Source: Pantoea trifolii
GTDB lineage: Bacteria; Pseudomonadota; Gammaproteobacteria; Enterobacterales; Enterobacteriaceae
Direction: 5' to 3'
Length of the DNA: 64,000 bases
Assembly (NCBI RefSeq): GCF_024506435.1
Contig: NZ_JANIET010000002.1
Coordinates: 496,001-560,000 of the forward strand
In this document: one piece after another, positions 43,300 through 52,706 of the stretch
Layout of the letters: the number at the start of each line of letters is the position of its first letter
Numbering within the stretch: the stretch's first letter is position 1
The notes under the pieces: model-generated
The model's database searches: none
What the model was told of the DNA's origin: nothing
Seen by the model: only the letters and a program-made list of their open reading frames with translations
Translations under genes and position numbers: made by a program

Positions 43300-46200
43300 A
43301 TGCCGCCATTTTCCAGCTTTTGGCAAGCCGGTTATGAGGGAGCGGATCATATCAATCCCTTCGGCGAACGGCTTTCAATGAATGCGCTGACCGACCATTT
43401 ATCGCAATACCACAACGATTATGCCGCGCTGCAGCAGTTTGGCATAACCTCGGCCCGTGAAAGTATTGGCTGGCGACTGGCGGAAATGGAACCGCGCGCC
43501 ACGCTCGAAAGTTTAAAAAAACGCATGAATTCAGCGCGCTCATTTGGCGTGCAAATTAACTGGACCTTTTGCCATTACGGCTGGCCGGACGATTTGACCT
43601 TATTTTCCAGCCAATTTGTGCCGCGCTTCGCCGCTTTTTGTCAGCGCATGGCGCTTTTTCTCGCGGAATATTATGAAGAGGCACCGATTTATTCACCGAT
43701 GAATGAAATCTCGTTTATGGCATGGGGAATTTCTGTCGGCTTGTTTGGCAATAATGCACAAAGCGATCCCGATGAGATTAAACGTCAATTAATTCGCGCC
43801 ACGCTGGCGGGTTGCGCTGCCATTCGCCGCGCCGATCCGCGTGCGCGTTTCCTGCACTGCGACCCGATTATTCATGTGGTGCCGGATGAAGACAGCGATG
43901 CGTGTCGACAGCGCACCCGCGATATCAACGCTTCGCAATATCAGGCGTGGGACATGATCGCCGGTTTGCGCGAGCCGGAACTCGGCGGCAAACCGCACTA
44001 TCTCGATGTGGTCGGTGCCAATTATTACCACGGCAATCAGTGGCTCACCGGGTCCGGCTGTCGGCTGGAGTGGCATCTGGGCGATGCGCGCCGCGTGCCG
44101 CTGCATCCGCTGCTGACGCAGTTAACCGAACGTTACCAGCGGCCCATTTTGCTGGCGGAAACCAGCCACGTCGGCAGCGGACGCGCCGCCTGGCTTACCC
44201 AAGTGACCGCCGATGTCGCGCAAGCCCAACTCAACGGCAGTGATATTCGCGGCATCTGCCTCTACCCGATTATTGATCGCCCGCTTTGGGAAGATCTCCA
44301 GGACTGGCCACGCAGCGGATTGTGGGATGTCGATCCTCACAAAAAGCGCCTGCTGAACCCGGTTTATGCCGCGTCATTACAGCAATCACAACGAGTATTA
44401 GCCCGTTTTCAGAGACTTATCATCCCAAACAGCAGGCCAGAGGAAAGCACCATGCAACAATCCGTATTAGTGGTATTCAGTCATTTACGTTGGGGATTTG
44501 TTTTTCAACGTCCACAGCATCTGTTGTCGCGCCTCGCCCAGTTCCACCGCATTGTGTTTATCGAAGAACCAATTTATCAGCCCGGTGAAGCCGCGTTACG
44601 CCACTATCAACCGGCACCGAATGTGACGGTGATCGAGCCGCATACCGATGTGGCCGCGCCCGGCTTCCACGACAGCCAAATCGCTGTGCTGCAGCCGCTA
44701 CTGGCCGAGCTGCTGGATGACGATGAAACGCCGCTGGTGTGGTTTTACACGCCGATGGCGCTGCCGCTTTTGGCCTGCTTCACCCCGAGCGCGATTATCT
44801 ATGACTGCATGGATGAGCTTTCCGCCTTTAATCAGGCACCGCGTCAACTGCAGCAGCGTGAATCGGCGCTGTTGAGCCGTGCTGATTTGGTGTTTACCGG
44901 CGGCACCAGCCTGTATGAAGCGAAGAAACATCGCCATCCGCAGGTTTACTGCTATCCAAGCAGCGTCGATGCGGGACATTTTGAACAAGCGCTGGACCGC
45001 ACTAACGGCCATCCGCTGCAGGAAAACCTGCCCAAGCCGCGCCTCGGCTATTACGGCGTGATTGATGAACGCCTCGACCTGACGCTGATTGCCGCGCTAG
45101 CAGATGCGCATCCTGACTGGCAGATCGTGATGGTCGGCCCGGTGGTAAAAATTGACGTCGCCAGCCTACCGCAGCGCAGCAATCTGCATTGGTTTGGACA
45201 GCAACCTTACGCCGCCTTGCCGCACTTTCTCGCTGGCTGGGATCTGTGCCTGATGCCGTTCGCGCTCAATCCATCGACGCGTTTTATTAGCCCGACCAAA
45301 GTGCTGGAATACATGGCGGCGCAGCTGCCGATCGTCAGCACCGCGATTGCCGATGTGGTGCGCCATTACGCCGAGGTGGTGAGCATCGCCGATTCTCATC
45401 AGAGCTTTATTCAGGCCTGCGATGCCGCGCTCAACATGCCGCTCGAAACCCGCTATCAGCTGGCGAAAAACATGGCGGCACGCGTTGCGGCAACTTCGTG
45501 GGATCGCACCGCTGAAGAGATGCAGGCGCATATCGTGGCGCTGACGAAACGCCCGATTTCCCAGCCCGACGTGGCCGCCGCCCGTCCACCAGCGCAGGCG
45601 TACAATACTGTTGAGTGCTTGATTCTCGGCGCCGGACCAACCGGATTGAGCGCCGGTTATCACTACGGCGCGGGCGCGGTGGTGCTGGAGAAAAATGCCA
45701 GCGTGGGCGGCTGGTGCCGTTCGGTCGAGGATCAGGGATTCACCTTCGATCACGCCGGCCACATTATGTTCTCCAACGATCCTTACGTGTTGCGTTTGTA
45801 CGACATCCTGCTGGGCGACAATCAGCACTGGCAAACGCGTGAAGCCTGGGTTTACAGCCATGATGTTTACACCCGTTATCCGTTCCAGTCGGCACTGCAC
45901 GGCTTGCCCGCCGAGGTGATTGGCGAGTGCGTGTTGGGTGCGATTGAGGCGCGCTATGCTTCACCTCCCGCTTTGCAGGCAGTCGCCACCGAAGCACGTC
46001 GCGACTGCTGCGCCGATGGCGCCATCCCGGACGGTGAAAGCCTGGCCTGTCCGCCGGAGAGCGAAGATTTTGAGAGCTTCATTTTCCGTACCTGGGGCAA
46101 AGGCATCGCGCGACATTTCGCCCTGCCGTATAACCAGAAACTGTGGAAAACCCCGTTGGTGAATATGGAGACCTCATGGCTTGGCGGACGCGTGCCGCTA

Positions 46201-47010
46201 CCAGATTTGGAGCAGATCATTTCAGGCGCGCTGGCGCCGCTGGATAAGCCGGTCGGTCCCAACGCGCGCTTTGGCTATCCGCTGCGCGGCGGTTTTCAGG
46301 CACTGATGGAAGGATTTCTGCCCCATCTGAATTGCGCGCTGGAGATGGAAGCGGACGTCAGTGATATCCAGCCGCTGCAACGGCGCGTGCTGTTGCGTGA
46401 TGGTCGACAGTTCCATTATGACCAGATGATCAGCACCCTGCCGCTGCCGGAGCTGGTGCGATTGATGGGCAGCTTTGCGCCCGAGGCGGTGCAGAAAGCG
46501 GCGCAGCAGTTGCGCCATATCTCGGTGCGCTGCGTCAATCTGGGCATTGGCCGCGCGGATATCAGCGACAAGCACTGGATTTACTATCCCGGCAACACGC
46601 TGTTCCATCGCATCTTTTTACAGGGCAACGCCAGCCCGCACTGTAATCCACAAGGCGGTTTTGGCCTGACCTGCGAAATGACCTATCGCGCCGATCAGCC
46701 GCTGCCTTGTGAAGGTGATGCGTTGATTGAACGCTGTATCGCAGATTGCATTCGGGTCGGCATCATCAATGCCGATGATGAAATCGTGACCGCCAGTGAA
46801 GTGGATATGCCGTACGCCTATGTGGTGTACGACCATCAACGCACCGCTAACGTTACACTCATTCGCAGCTGGCTGGTGACGCAAGGCATCCATCTTTCCG
46901 GGCGCTACAGCGAGTGGGAATATTACAACTCGGACCACGCGTTCCTCGCCGGAAAACGTGCAGCGGAAACGGTGAAAGAATTGACGCAAAACCGGAAAAC
47001 CACGGCGTGA
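43300..47010 (+). CDS. Trimodular GH1-like / GT4 / UDP-galactopyranose-mutase-like protein
   Basis: A 1236-residue protein with three parts. Residues 1-380 resemble a family 1 glycosidase TIM barrel, with the acid/base in YSPMNEISF (Glu about 136) and nucleophile in LLAETSHVG (Glu about 287). Residues 385-765 form a GT-B glycosyltransferase (FSHLRWGFVFQRPQHLLSRL; SPTKVLEYMAAQLPIVS). Residues 770-1236 are an FAD protein like UDP-galactopyranose mutase (LILGAGPTGLSAGYHYG; FALPYNQKLWKTPL). It probably builds or trims a surface glycan or glycolipid. An in-frame ATG at 44452, exactly at the first domain border, has AGAGGAAA before it, so a shorter 852-residue product may also be made. No signal peptide. 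Confidence 0.85.
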   Translation: MPPFSSFWQAGYEGADHINPFGERLSMNALTDHLSQYHNDYAALQQFGITSARESIGWRLAEMEPRATLESLKKRMNSARSFGVQINWTFCHYGWPDDLTLFSSQFVPRFAAFCQRMALFLAEYYEEAPIYSPMNEISFMAWGISVGLFGNNAQSDPDEIKRQLIRATLAGCAAIRRADPRARFLHCDPIIHVVPDEDSDACRQRTRDINASQYQAWDMIAGLREPELGGKPHYLDVVGANYYHGNQWLTGSGCRLEWHLGDARRVPLHPLLTQLTERYQRPILLAETSHVGSGRAAWLTQVTADVAQAQLNGSDIRGICLYPIIDRPLWEDLQDWPRSGLWDVDPHKKRLLNPVYAASLQQSQRVLARFQRLIIPNSRPEESTMQQSVLVVFSHLRWGFVFQRPQHLLSRLAQFHRIVFIEEPIYQPGEAALRHYQPAPNVTVIEPHTDVAAPGFHDSQIAVLQPLLAELLDDDETPLVWFYTPMALPLLACFTPSAIIYDCMDELSAFNQAPRQLQQRESALLSRADLVFTGGTSLYEAKKHRHPQVYCYPSSVDAGHFEQALDRTNGHPLQENLPKPRLGYYGVIDERLDLTLIAALADAHPDWQIVMVGPVVKIDVASLPQRSNLHWFGQQPYAALPHFLAGWDLCLMPFALNPSTRFISPTKVLEYMAAQLPIVSTAIADVVRHYAEVVSIADSHQSFIQACDAALNMPLETRYQLAKNMAARVAATSWDRTAEEMQAHIVALTKRPISQPDVAAARPPAQAYNTVECLILGAGPTGLSAGYHYGAGAVVLEKNASVGGWCRSVEDQGFTFDHAGHIMFSNDPYVLRLYDILLGDNQHWQTREAWVYSHDVYTRYPFQSALHGLPAEVIGECVLGAIEARYASPPALQAVATEARRDCCADGAIPDGESLACPPESEDFESFIFRTWGKGIARHFALPYNQKLWKTPLVNMETSWLGGRVPLPDLEQIISGALAPLDKPVGPNARFGYPLRGGFQALMEGFLPHLNCALEMEADVSDIQPLQRRVLLRDGRQFHYDQMISTLPLPELVRLMGSFAPEAVQKAAQQLRHISVRCVNLGIGRADISDKHWIYYPGNTLFHRIFLQGNASPHCNPQGGFGLTCEMTYRADQPLPCEGDALIERCIADCIRVGIINADDEIVTASEVDMPYAYVVYDHQRTANVTLIRSWLVTQGIHLSGRYSEWEYYNSDHAFLAGKRAAETVKELTQNRKTTA

Positions 47011-47041
47011 GATGAAAAAGCGGGTCATTTAAGCGGCAATT

Positions 47042-47064
47042 GGTCGCCATGAATGGCGACCCTA
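47042..47064. repeat. Dispersed palindrome, CCTAA-ending
   Basis: Perfect arms GGTCGCCAT and ATGGCGACC around GA, with the tail changed to CTAA. It lies between the convergent trimodular gene and the toxin gene. Confidence 0.88.
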
Positions 47065-47090
47065 AGAATGTTGAGTGAGTTTTCAGCGTT

Positions 47091-47456
47091 TCAACGCGGA
47101 TCAATCAAATCCACCACCATCGACAGGATTTCGTCCATGATGTGTGGTTCAACTTTCGCGGCAAAGCTCGCCTTACGCGCGGTTAGATCAAGCGAACGAA
47201 GTTGATAACACAAGGCAACGCCGGTTACGCTGCCGGTATCCGTGCTATTGCCATCCAGATACACCGCAACAGCCTGCGAGCGCGAAGCGCCGCCACCGCT
47301 GGTTACCGGAATACAAACCGCTGTCCCAAGCGCGGCGACGAGTTCCCGCCGTGAAATCACCAGATAATAATGCGGCCCTTTAAACTCCCTGCCTTCAACG
47401 GTATCGCCGTTGACGTGCCAGATTTCACCTAACTGCGGAACTCTGCGCGATATCAT
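47091..47456 (-). CDS. MazF/ChpB/PemK-type toxin
   Basis: A 121-residue protein of the PemK/MazF family of RNA-cleaving toxins. The start VPQLGEIWHVNGDTVEGREFKGPHYYLVIS has the Arg and GPHY/RP-type loop of the family, and the middle IPVTSGG is the conserved active-site Thr segment. The end MDEILSMVVDLI forms the last helix. It would cut mRNA at short motifs when not bound by the antitoxin. The gene begins at the last base of the antitoxin gene, the normal arrangement. Closest in look to ChpB. Confidence 0.88.
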   Translation of the reverse strand: MISRRVPQLGEIWHVNGDTVEGREFKGPHYYLVISRRELVAALGTAVCIPVTSGGGASRSQAVAVYLDGNSTDTGSVTGVALCYQLRSLDLTARKASFAAKVEPHIMDEILSMVVDLIDPR

Positions 47457-47728
47457 TAGATAGCCTCCTTGCCCTGCGGTTTATCCTGCAAGTCGTCGCT
47501 GACGGCTTCATTAAACTGGCGAATCTCTTCCTGATCAATGCCAGCTAACAGTTGGTCCATTGTTTTCCTGCCGCGTGCGAGCCGGTTAACAGGTTTGATG
47601 TTGATTGACTCGTCAGTTGCAGTCACATCCAGCTCAATGCCCACATGCCAACCGGCTTTGGTCGCAATATCACTGGGAATTGTTAGCACGACGGCTCCGC
47701 CTTGCTGACGCAGTTTGGTTAATGCCAT
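47456..47728 (-). CDS. MazE/AbrB-fold antitoxin
   Basis: A 90-residue antitoxin. The N-terminal half is the AbrB/MazE DNA-binding fold (LRQQGGAVVLTIPSDIATKAG, Gly-rich hairpin), and the C-terminal half is acidic and probably flexible, wrapping the toxin. GGAGG precedes the ATG at 47728; the frame extends nine codons upstream without support. It would bind the long inverted repeat just upstream to repress its own operon. Confidence 0.88.
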   Translation of the reverse strand: MALTKLRQQGGAVVLTIPSDIATKAGWHVGIELDVTATDESINIKPVNRLARGRKTMDQLLAGIDQEEIRQFNEAVSDDLQDKPQGKEAI

Positions 47729-47737
47729 ACATCCTCC

Positions 47738-47792
47738 AAAGTGTAACTTTGTCACACTGAGTCTATCACCCAGTGAGACAAAGTCACACTTT
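47738..47792. promoter_or_regulatory. Inverted-repeat operator of the toxin-antitoxin operon
   Basis: Two 24-base arms (47738-47761 and 47769-47792) are complementary at 21 of 24 positions with seven bases between. Each arm begins AAAGTGT and has ACTTTGTC in the middle. It starts ten bases upstream of the antitoxin ATG and so covers the promoter and ribosome site; autoregulation by the MazE-type antitoxin is expected. Confidence 0.8.
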
Positions 47793-47815
47793 GTTTTATT
47801 GAGATACGTCTGCTT

Positions 47816-50101
47816 TTAGACTGGCGGATTAAACGCCTGTACCGGCGTCACTTCGCCGCGATATTTACGCACTTGCACCACGGTAATTTGTCCGCTGCAG
47901 CCTTGTGCCAGCGACGAGGTGCCGATATCCAGCGTCAGCACATTGGGATTGCCGTGACGACACAGCGGACGCAGCGCGGTGGGATCGACCGGATCGTACC
48001 AGGCGCCGGTCGGCAACTGCACCACGCCGCGCATAATGGATTCGGTCAAACGCGCACTGGCGAGTACGTGGCCGCGCGCGTTATAGAGCTCGATGATATC
48101 GCCATCGTTAATACCCAACGCGGCCGCATCAGCCGGATGCAAACTGCACACTTCGCGGCCATCGCGTTTACCGCTCAGGCTGTAATCCCCAAAATCGAGC
48201 TGGCTGTGCAAGCGCGTCGCCGGCTGATTGGCAATCAGCCAGAACGGATGATCGGCATTCGGTTGCTGCTGCGGCTCGCGCCATACCGGATGACCGGGAC
48301 AGTTTTCATAATTAAAGCTGGCGATGGTGGCGGAGAAAATTTCGATTTTCCCACTCGGCGTCGGCAGCGGCGACGCTTCTGGATCGGCGCGGAACGCGTT
48401 AATCATGCGGCCGCCATCTTTCAGCTGCGGCAGCTCCAGCACGCCTTGTTGCCAGAACTTCTCGAAGTCGGGGATCTCAACCTGATGCGCCGCCAGCTTC
48501 TGTTGCAGCTGAGCGTAATGATGCTGCAACCAGCCGCGCGTATCGCGTCCTTCGGTGAAGGCTTCTTCCCGCCCTAAACGGCGTGCCAGCTCGGTGAAAA
48601 TCGCGTAATCATCTTTGGCTTCGCCGAATGGCTGCGACACCGGCTGCATGGCAAACAAATGGCGATCGGTAGGTGCGCCGCCAATGTCTTCGCGCTCCAG
48701 CGTCATGGTGGCGGGCAAGACGATATCGGCATGGCGCGCGCTGGCGGTCCAGGCGATTTCATGGACGATCAGCGTATCCAGCTGGCAGAAAGCCTGACGC
48801 AGGCGCGCGAGATCCTGATGATGGTGGAACGGATTGCCGCCCGCCCAATATGCCAGACGGATGTGTGGATAGGTTAAGCGGCGGCCATTGTAGTCAAATT
48901 GTTTGCCGGGATTGAGCAGCATATCGGCGATACGCGCTACCGGAATCAGGCGATCGATGCCGTTCTTGCCCTGCGGCAGTGCCGGGAAACTCACCAGATT
49001 GTGATGCTTGCCGTAATGGCCTATCGCGCCAAGCGCATAGGTGTAGCCACCGCCCGGCAAGCCCGGCTGACCGAGCGCGGCCGCCAGCACCAATCCCAGC
49101 CATACCGGTTGTTCGCCGTTTTCGGCGCGCTGCAAGGCATGCGCCACCGTCACCAGCACGCGTTTGCCGTGCAACTGGCGGGCGAAATCCCTGATGAACT
49201 CCGCGCTGACGCCGCAAATTTCTGCTGCCCACGCCGCATCGCGCGGCGTGCCATCTTCTTCGCCACGAATGTAGGCCGCCATTTCTGGCCAGCCCACGGT
49301 GTAGCGCGCGAGGAAAGCCTCGTCGGTCAGCTGTTCTGCGATCAATACCGATAACACGCCAAGGATGAAGGCCGCGTCAGTGCCCGGTCGCAGCGCCAGC
49401 CATTCGCCCTGCGCTTCCTCAGGCAGATCGCTTTTCAGCGGGCTAACCGAGATAAAGCGCGTGCCACGCTGCGCCGCCTGCTGCATAAAGCCGCGCTCGG
49501 TGTGTTCGCTCAAGCCGCCGCTGGCGACCTGTGAGTTTTTTAATGCTAAACCGCCAAATGCCAGCACGATTTCGCTGTGCTGGGCGATCTCTTCCCAACT
49601 GACGCCGCGACGGGCAATTTCATTCATGTCGCCGACGATATGTGGCAGCAACACCGACGCAGAGCCGGAGCTGTAGCTGTTAACCGAGCGCACGTAGCCG
49701 CCGAGCGTGGTGTTGAGGAAGCGATGCACCTGACTTTGTGCGTGGTGGAAGCGCCCCGCGCTTGACCATCCGTAAGAGCCGCCGAAGATGCCTTCCGGGC
49801 CATAAGTGTCGCCGACGCGTTGCAGTTCGCGCGTTACTAACGCGTAAGCGTCATCCCAGCTCACCGCGACGTACTCATCGTTGCCACGACGATCGTCCGG
49901 GCCTGGTCCGTTCTCCAGCCAGCCACGACGCACCATTGGACGGGAAACGCGCGCCGGATGGTTTAATGCAGTGCGGAAATTTTGCAGCAGCGGACTGGGA
50001 TCAGGATCGCCCTTAAACGGTTCGATGGTGAGCCGATCGCCCTGTTGCTGGGCATGAAAAGCGCCCCAATGGGCGCTGTGCATTACCGGTTTTTGCGTCA
50101 T
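47816..50101 (-). CDS. bisC: Molybdopterin sulfoxide reductase, BisC/TorZ type
   Basis: A 761-residue member of the DMSO reductase family lacking the N-terminal iron-sulfur domain, as in BisC and TorA/TorZ. HWGAFHAQ at the start, GGSYGWSSAGRFHHAQSQVHRF, and VNSYSSGSASVLLP with the molybdenum-ligand Ser (about residue 130) identify it. The C-terminal cofactor domain has ANQPATRLHSQLDFG. No Tat signal, so it is cytosolic. BisC reduces biotin sulfoxide and free methionine sulfoxide. The ATG at 50101 has AGGAAC before it and lies 34 bases after the ABC ATPase stop. The gene symbol is by family; the substrate is inferred. Confidence 0.82.
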   Translation of the reverse strand: MTQKPVMHSAHWGAFHAQQQGDRLTIEPFKGDPDPSPLLQNFRTALNHPARVSRPMVRRGWLENGPGPDDRRGNDEYVAVSWDDAYALVTRELQRVGDTYGPEGIFGGSYGWSSAGRFHHAQSQVHRFLNTTLGGYVRSVNSYSSGSASVLLPHIVGDMNEIARRGVSWEEIAQHSEIVLAFGGLALKNSQVASGGLSEHTERGFMQQAAQRGTRFISVSPLKSDLPEEAQGEWLALRPGTDAAFILGVLSVLIAEQLTDEAFLARYTVGWPEMAAYIRGEEDGTPRDAAWAAEICGVSAEFIRDFARQLHGKRVLVTVAHALQRAENGEQPVWLGLVLAAALGQPGLPGGGYTYALGAIGHYGKHHNLVSFPALPQGKNGIDRLIPVARIADMLLNPGKQFDYNGRRLTYPHIRLAYWAGGNPFHHHQDLARLRQAFCQLDTLIVHEIAWTASARHADIVLPATMTLEREDIGGAPTDRHLFAMQPVSQPFGEAKDDYAIFTELARRLGREEAFTEGRDTRGWLQHHYAQLQQKLAAHQVEIPDFEKFWQQGVLELPQLKDGGRMINAFRADPEASPLPTPSGKIEIFSATIASFNYENCPGHPVWREPQQQPNADHPFWLIANQPATRLHSQLDFGDYSLSGKRDGREVCSLHPADAAALGINDGDIIELYNARGHVLASARLTESIMRGVVQLPTGAWYDPVDPTALRPLCRHGNPNVLTLDIGTSSLAQGCSGQITVVQVRKYRGEVTPVQAFNPPV

Positions 50102-50135
50102 CACTGTTCCTGGCATCAAAAAAGAAAAACGGTGC

Positions 50136-50897
50136 CTAAAGCACCGTTGCAATAAAGTTTCTTACGCGCCCGTTTTCCGGGTCGTCGAGCACTTGCTGGG
50201 TTGGCCCCGCCGCCACGATTTTGCCGCTTTCCATAAACACAATGTTGTCGGCTACCTCGCGCGCAAAACCAATCTCGTGGGTGACCACCACCATGGTGAT
50301 GCCAGAGTGCGCCAGCTGTTTAATCACCTGCAGCACTTCGCCAACCAGTTCGGGGTCGAGCGCTGACGTCGGTTCATCAAACAGCATCACGCCGGGATCC
50401 ATCGCCAGCGCGCGGGCAATCGCCACACGCTGCTGCTGTCCGCCGGAGAGATTCTGCGGCCACTCTTCTTCGCGGCCTGACAAACCCACTTGCTTCAGCA
50501 GCGACAGCGCTTTGCTGGTCGCCTGCTGACGGCTCTGCTTCTTCACGCGCATCGGCGCATCCACAATGTTCTGCAATACGGTGCGGTGCGGGAACAGGTT
50601 GAACTGCTGGAACACCATGCCGATTTCGGCACGCTGACGCGCAACTTCACTGCTGCTTAACTCGTGCAGCGCCTGGCCTTTCTGCTTGTAGCCGATGATC
50701 TCGCCGCCGATGCGAATGGTGCCGCCATCCAGTTTTTCCAGATGGTTAATGCAGCGCAGCAGCGTGGATTTCCCGGAACCGGATGGCCCAAGGATCACCG
50801 TGACTGAACCGGCAGGAATATCCAGGTTCACTTCATCCAGAATGGTGACGCCAGAGAAGCGTTTGGTGACTTTACGTAATGCGATCGCCTCACCCAT
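50136..50897 (-). CDS. Polar-amino-acid ABC transporter ATPase
   Basis: A 253-residue ATPase of the GlnQ/HisP/TcyC type. Walker A GPSGSGKST, signature NLSGGQQQRVAIARAL and Walker B VMLFDEPTSALDPELVGEVL are intact. It overlaps the permease gene by eight bases and lies 34 bases upstream of the BisC-like gene. It powers import by the permease and binding protein upstream. Systems with this make-up import cystine, methionine sulfoxide-like or other polar amino acids. Confidence 0.92.
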   Translation of the reverse strand: MGEAIALRKVTKRFSGVTILDEVNLDIPAGSVTVILGPSGSGKSTLLRCINHLEKLDGGTIRIGGEIIGYKQKGQALHELSSSEVARQRAEIGMVFQQFNLFPHRTVLQNIVDAPMRVKKQSRQQATSKALSLLKQVGLSGREEEWPQNLSGGQQQRVAIARALAMDPGVMLFDEPTSALDPELVGEVLQVIKQLAHSGITMVVVTHEIGFAREVADNIVFMESGKIVAAGPTQQVLDDPENGRVRNFIATVL

Positions 50898-51813
50898 TGC
50901 TGACGCTCCTTTCTGCTTTCGCCGCTGAAAAACCCGGCAGCGATTTCAGCAAACTGCGTTTTTCCCGGCGCGTGACGCCACGCCCAAAATAGCGTTCCAC
51001 ATAGAACTGACCGACTGACAGCACCGAGGTCATCAGCAGATACCACAAGGTTGCCACCAGCAGCAGCGGAATCACTTCATAGGTGCGCTGGTAAATAATC
51101 TGCGCCGAGAACAGTACGTCCTGCAGCGAGATCACGGACACCACCGCCGTGGTTTTCAGCTGACCAATGATTTCGTTGCCGGCTGGCGGCATGATGGCGC
51201 GCATCGCCTGCGGTAGCACGGTGTGACGGAAAATCTGTGAAGGGCGATAGCCAAGCGCACGCGCGGCTTCCAGTTGGCCGTTGCCGACGCTCTGGATACC
51301 GGCACGCACAATTTCAGCGGCATAAGCGGATTGGTGCATCACCAGCGCGATCACCGCCGCACTGAATGGGCTGACTAACGCGTTAGATTGCGTGCTCCAG
51401 ATTTCGCCGAGGCCCGGAATCGACAAGGCGATGGTGGGATAAAGCGCCGCGATGTTGTACCACAGGAACAGTTGCACCAGCATCGGCACACCACGGAAGA
51501 ACCAGGTATAAAACCAGCTCACCCCCACCAGTACCGGATTGGAGGAGAGGCGCATCAGGGCCAGCACCGTACCAAAAGCAAAACCCAGCACCACAGAGAT
51601 TGCGGTGAGCTGCAGCGTCATTAATACGCCTTGCAGGATCGATTCGCCGGTAAAGTTCTCCGCAATCACGCTCCATTCGAAGCGTGGATTGTTAATCATC
51701 GAGTTCGCCATCGCCACCACGCACAACAGCACCACCAGCGCACTCAGCCAGCGTCCGTAGTAACGTTTGCCGACGATTTTCAAATCGCCGGTGTGGTCGT
51801 GAAAATCACTCAT
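50890..51813 (-). CDS. Amino-acid ABC transporter permease
   Basis: A 307-residue inner-membrane permease of the HisM/GlnP type with an N-terminal extension of about 60 residues holding one extra helix. The coupling motif is EAARALGYRPSQIFRHTVLPQA (about residues 198-219). It overlaps the binding-protein gene by four bases. Only one permease gene is present, so it probably works as a homodimer. Belongs to the SBP-permease-ATPase-BisC operon. Confidence 0.9.
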   Translation of the reverse strand: MSDFHDHTGDLKIVGKRYYGRWLSALVVLLCVVAMANSMINNPRFEWSVIAENFTGESILQGVLMTLQLTAISVVLGFAFGTVLALMRLSSNPVLVGVSWFYTWFFRGVPMLVQLFLWYNIAALYPTIALSIPGLGEIWSTQSNALVSPFSAAVIALVMHQSAYAAEIVRAGIQSVGNGQLEAARALGYRPSQIFRHTVLPQAMRAIMPPAGNEIIGQLKTTAVVSVISLQDVLFSAQIIYQRTYEVIPLLLVATLWYLLMTSVLSVGQFYVERYFGRGVTRREKRSLLKSLPGFSAAKAERSVSNG

Positions 51814-52706
51814 TGAAAGATTTCCTGATTGCGTTTGGCTTCTTTAACAGCGCCAAAGCCGATGCCCCAGTTGTCGAGGATCTTGTTATAGCTGCCATCT
51901 TTGATCAGCGAGTTCAGCGCGGCTTGTACGGCGGGCTCCAGCGCAGAATCTTTCGGGAACGCAACGGAGACTGGCGCATCGTGTACGGTGATTTCGCCGC
52001 TCATGGTCAGCGGTTTGATCACTTTCACCTGCCACAGCAAGCCTTCATACGGGCCAAGGAACATCGGCACGCGACCGCTTACCACCGCCTGCACACCAGC
52101 TGGACGATCCGGGAATACTGAAACTTTGATTGGCTTTTTACCGGCCGCTTCACAGGCTTTGCTGGCGTCTTCAAGGCGCGTGACCTGCGTGGTACCGGAA
52201 CCGGCACCCACTTCTTTACCGCATACGTCAGCCAGTTCTTTGAATGGTGCGATGTTGGCATCTTTACGCGCGATAATGCCGAGGCGGCTGGCATCGTAGT
52301 AACCGACGAAGTCGATGATTTTGGCACGCGCTGGCGTGGCATTGATGTTGGAGAGCGCCACATCGTAACGACCGGTTTTCAGGCCAGGAATGATGTTGTC
52401 GAATCCGCCGGTGTCGCGCCACTGAACCTGGATTCCCAAGCGTTCGCCCACGGCATTCATGATATCGATTTCACGACCGGCCAAGGTTTTGTTGTCTTCT
52501 TTATAGAAGGTGGTTGGCGGCGTGTTGGGGTTGGTTCCGGCAACAATGTAGCCACGTTTCACCACATCCGCCGGCAGCAAACTTTTCAGCGCGGGATCGG
52601 CCTGCACGTGGATTGAGCTGTCAGTTGGGACGGATTCATCGGCGGCGAACGCGGTGTGTGCACTCAGCGCGAGCGCAAGAATTGTCATGCCTTTGGCGAA
52701 TTTCAC
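51810..52706 (-). CDS. Amino-acid ABC transporter binding protein
   Basis: A 298-residue periplasmic binding protein of family 3. GTG start at 52706 with AGGAGAAAGG upstream; an ATG at codon 7 would shorten the signal peptide (LALALSAHTAFA, cut after AFA). Features are AGTNPNTPPTTFYKEDNKTL and GREIDIMNAVGERLGI at the N-lobe. It would deliver a polar or sulfur-containing amino acid. It is the first gene of the operon and lies behind a structured leader with a terminator, so its expression is probably controlled by premature termination. Confidence 0.9.
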   Translation of the reverse strand: MKFAKGMTILALALSAHTAFAADESVPTDSSIHVQADPALKSLLPADVVKRGYIVAGTNPNTPPTTFYKEDNKTLAGREIDIMNAVGERLGIQVQWRDTGGFDNIIPGLKTGRYDVALSNINATPARAKIIDFVGYYDASRLGIIARKDANIAPFKELADVCGKEVGAGSGTTQVTRLEDASKACEAAGKKPIKVSVFPDRPAGVQAVVSGRVPMFLGPYEGLLWQVKVIKPLTMSGEITVHDAPVSVAFPKDSALEPAVQAALNSLIKDGSYNKILDNWGIGFGAVKEAKRNQEIFQ

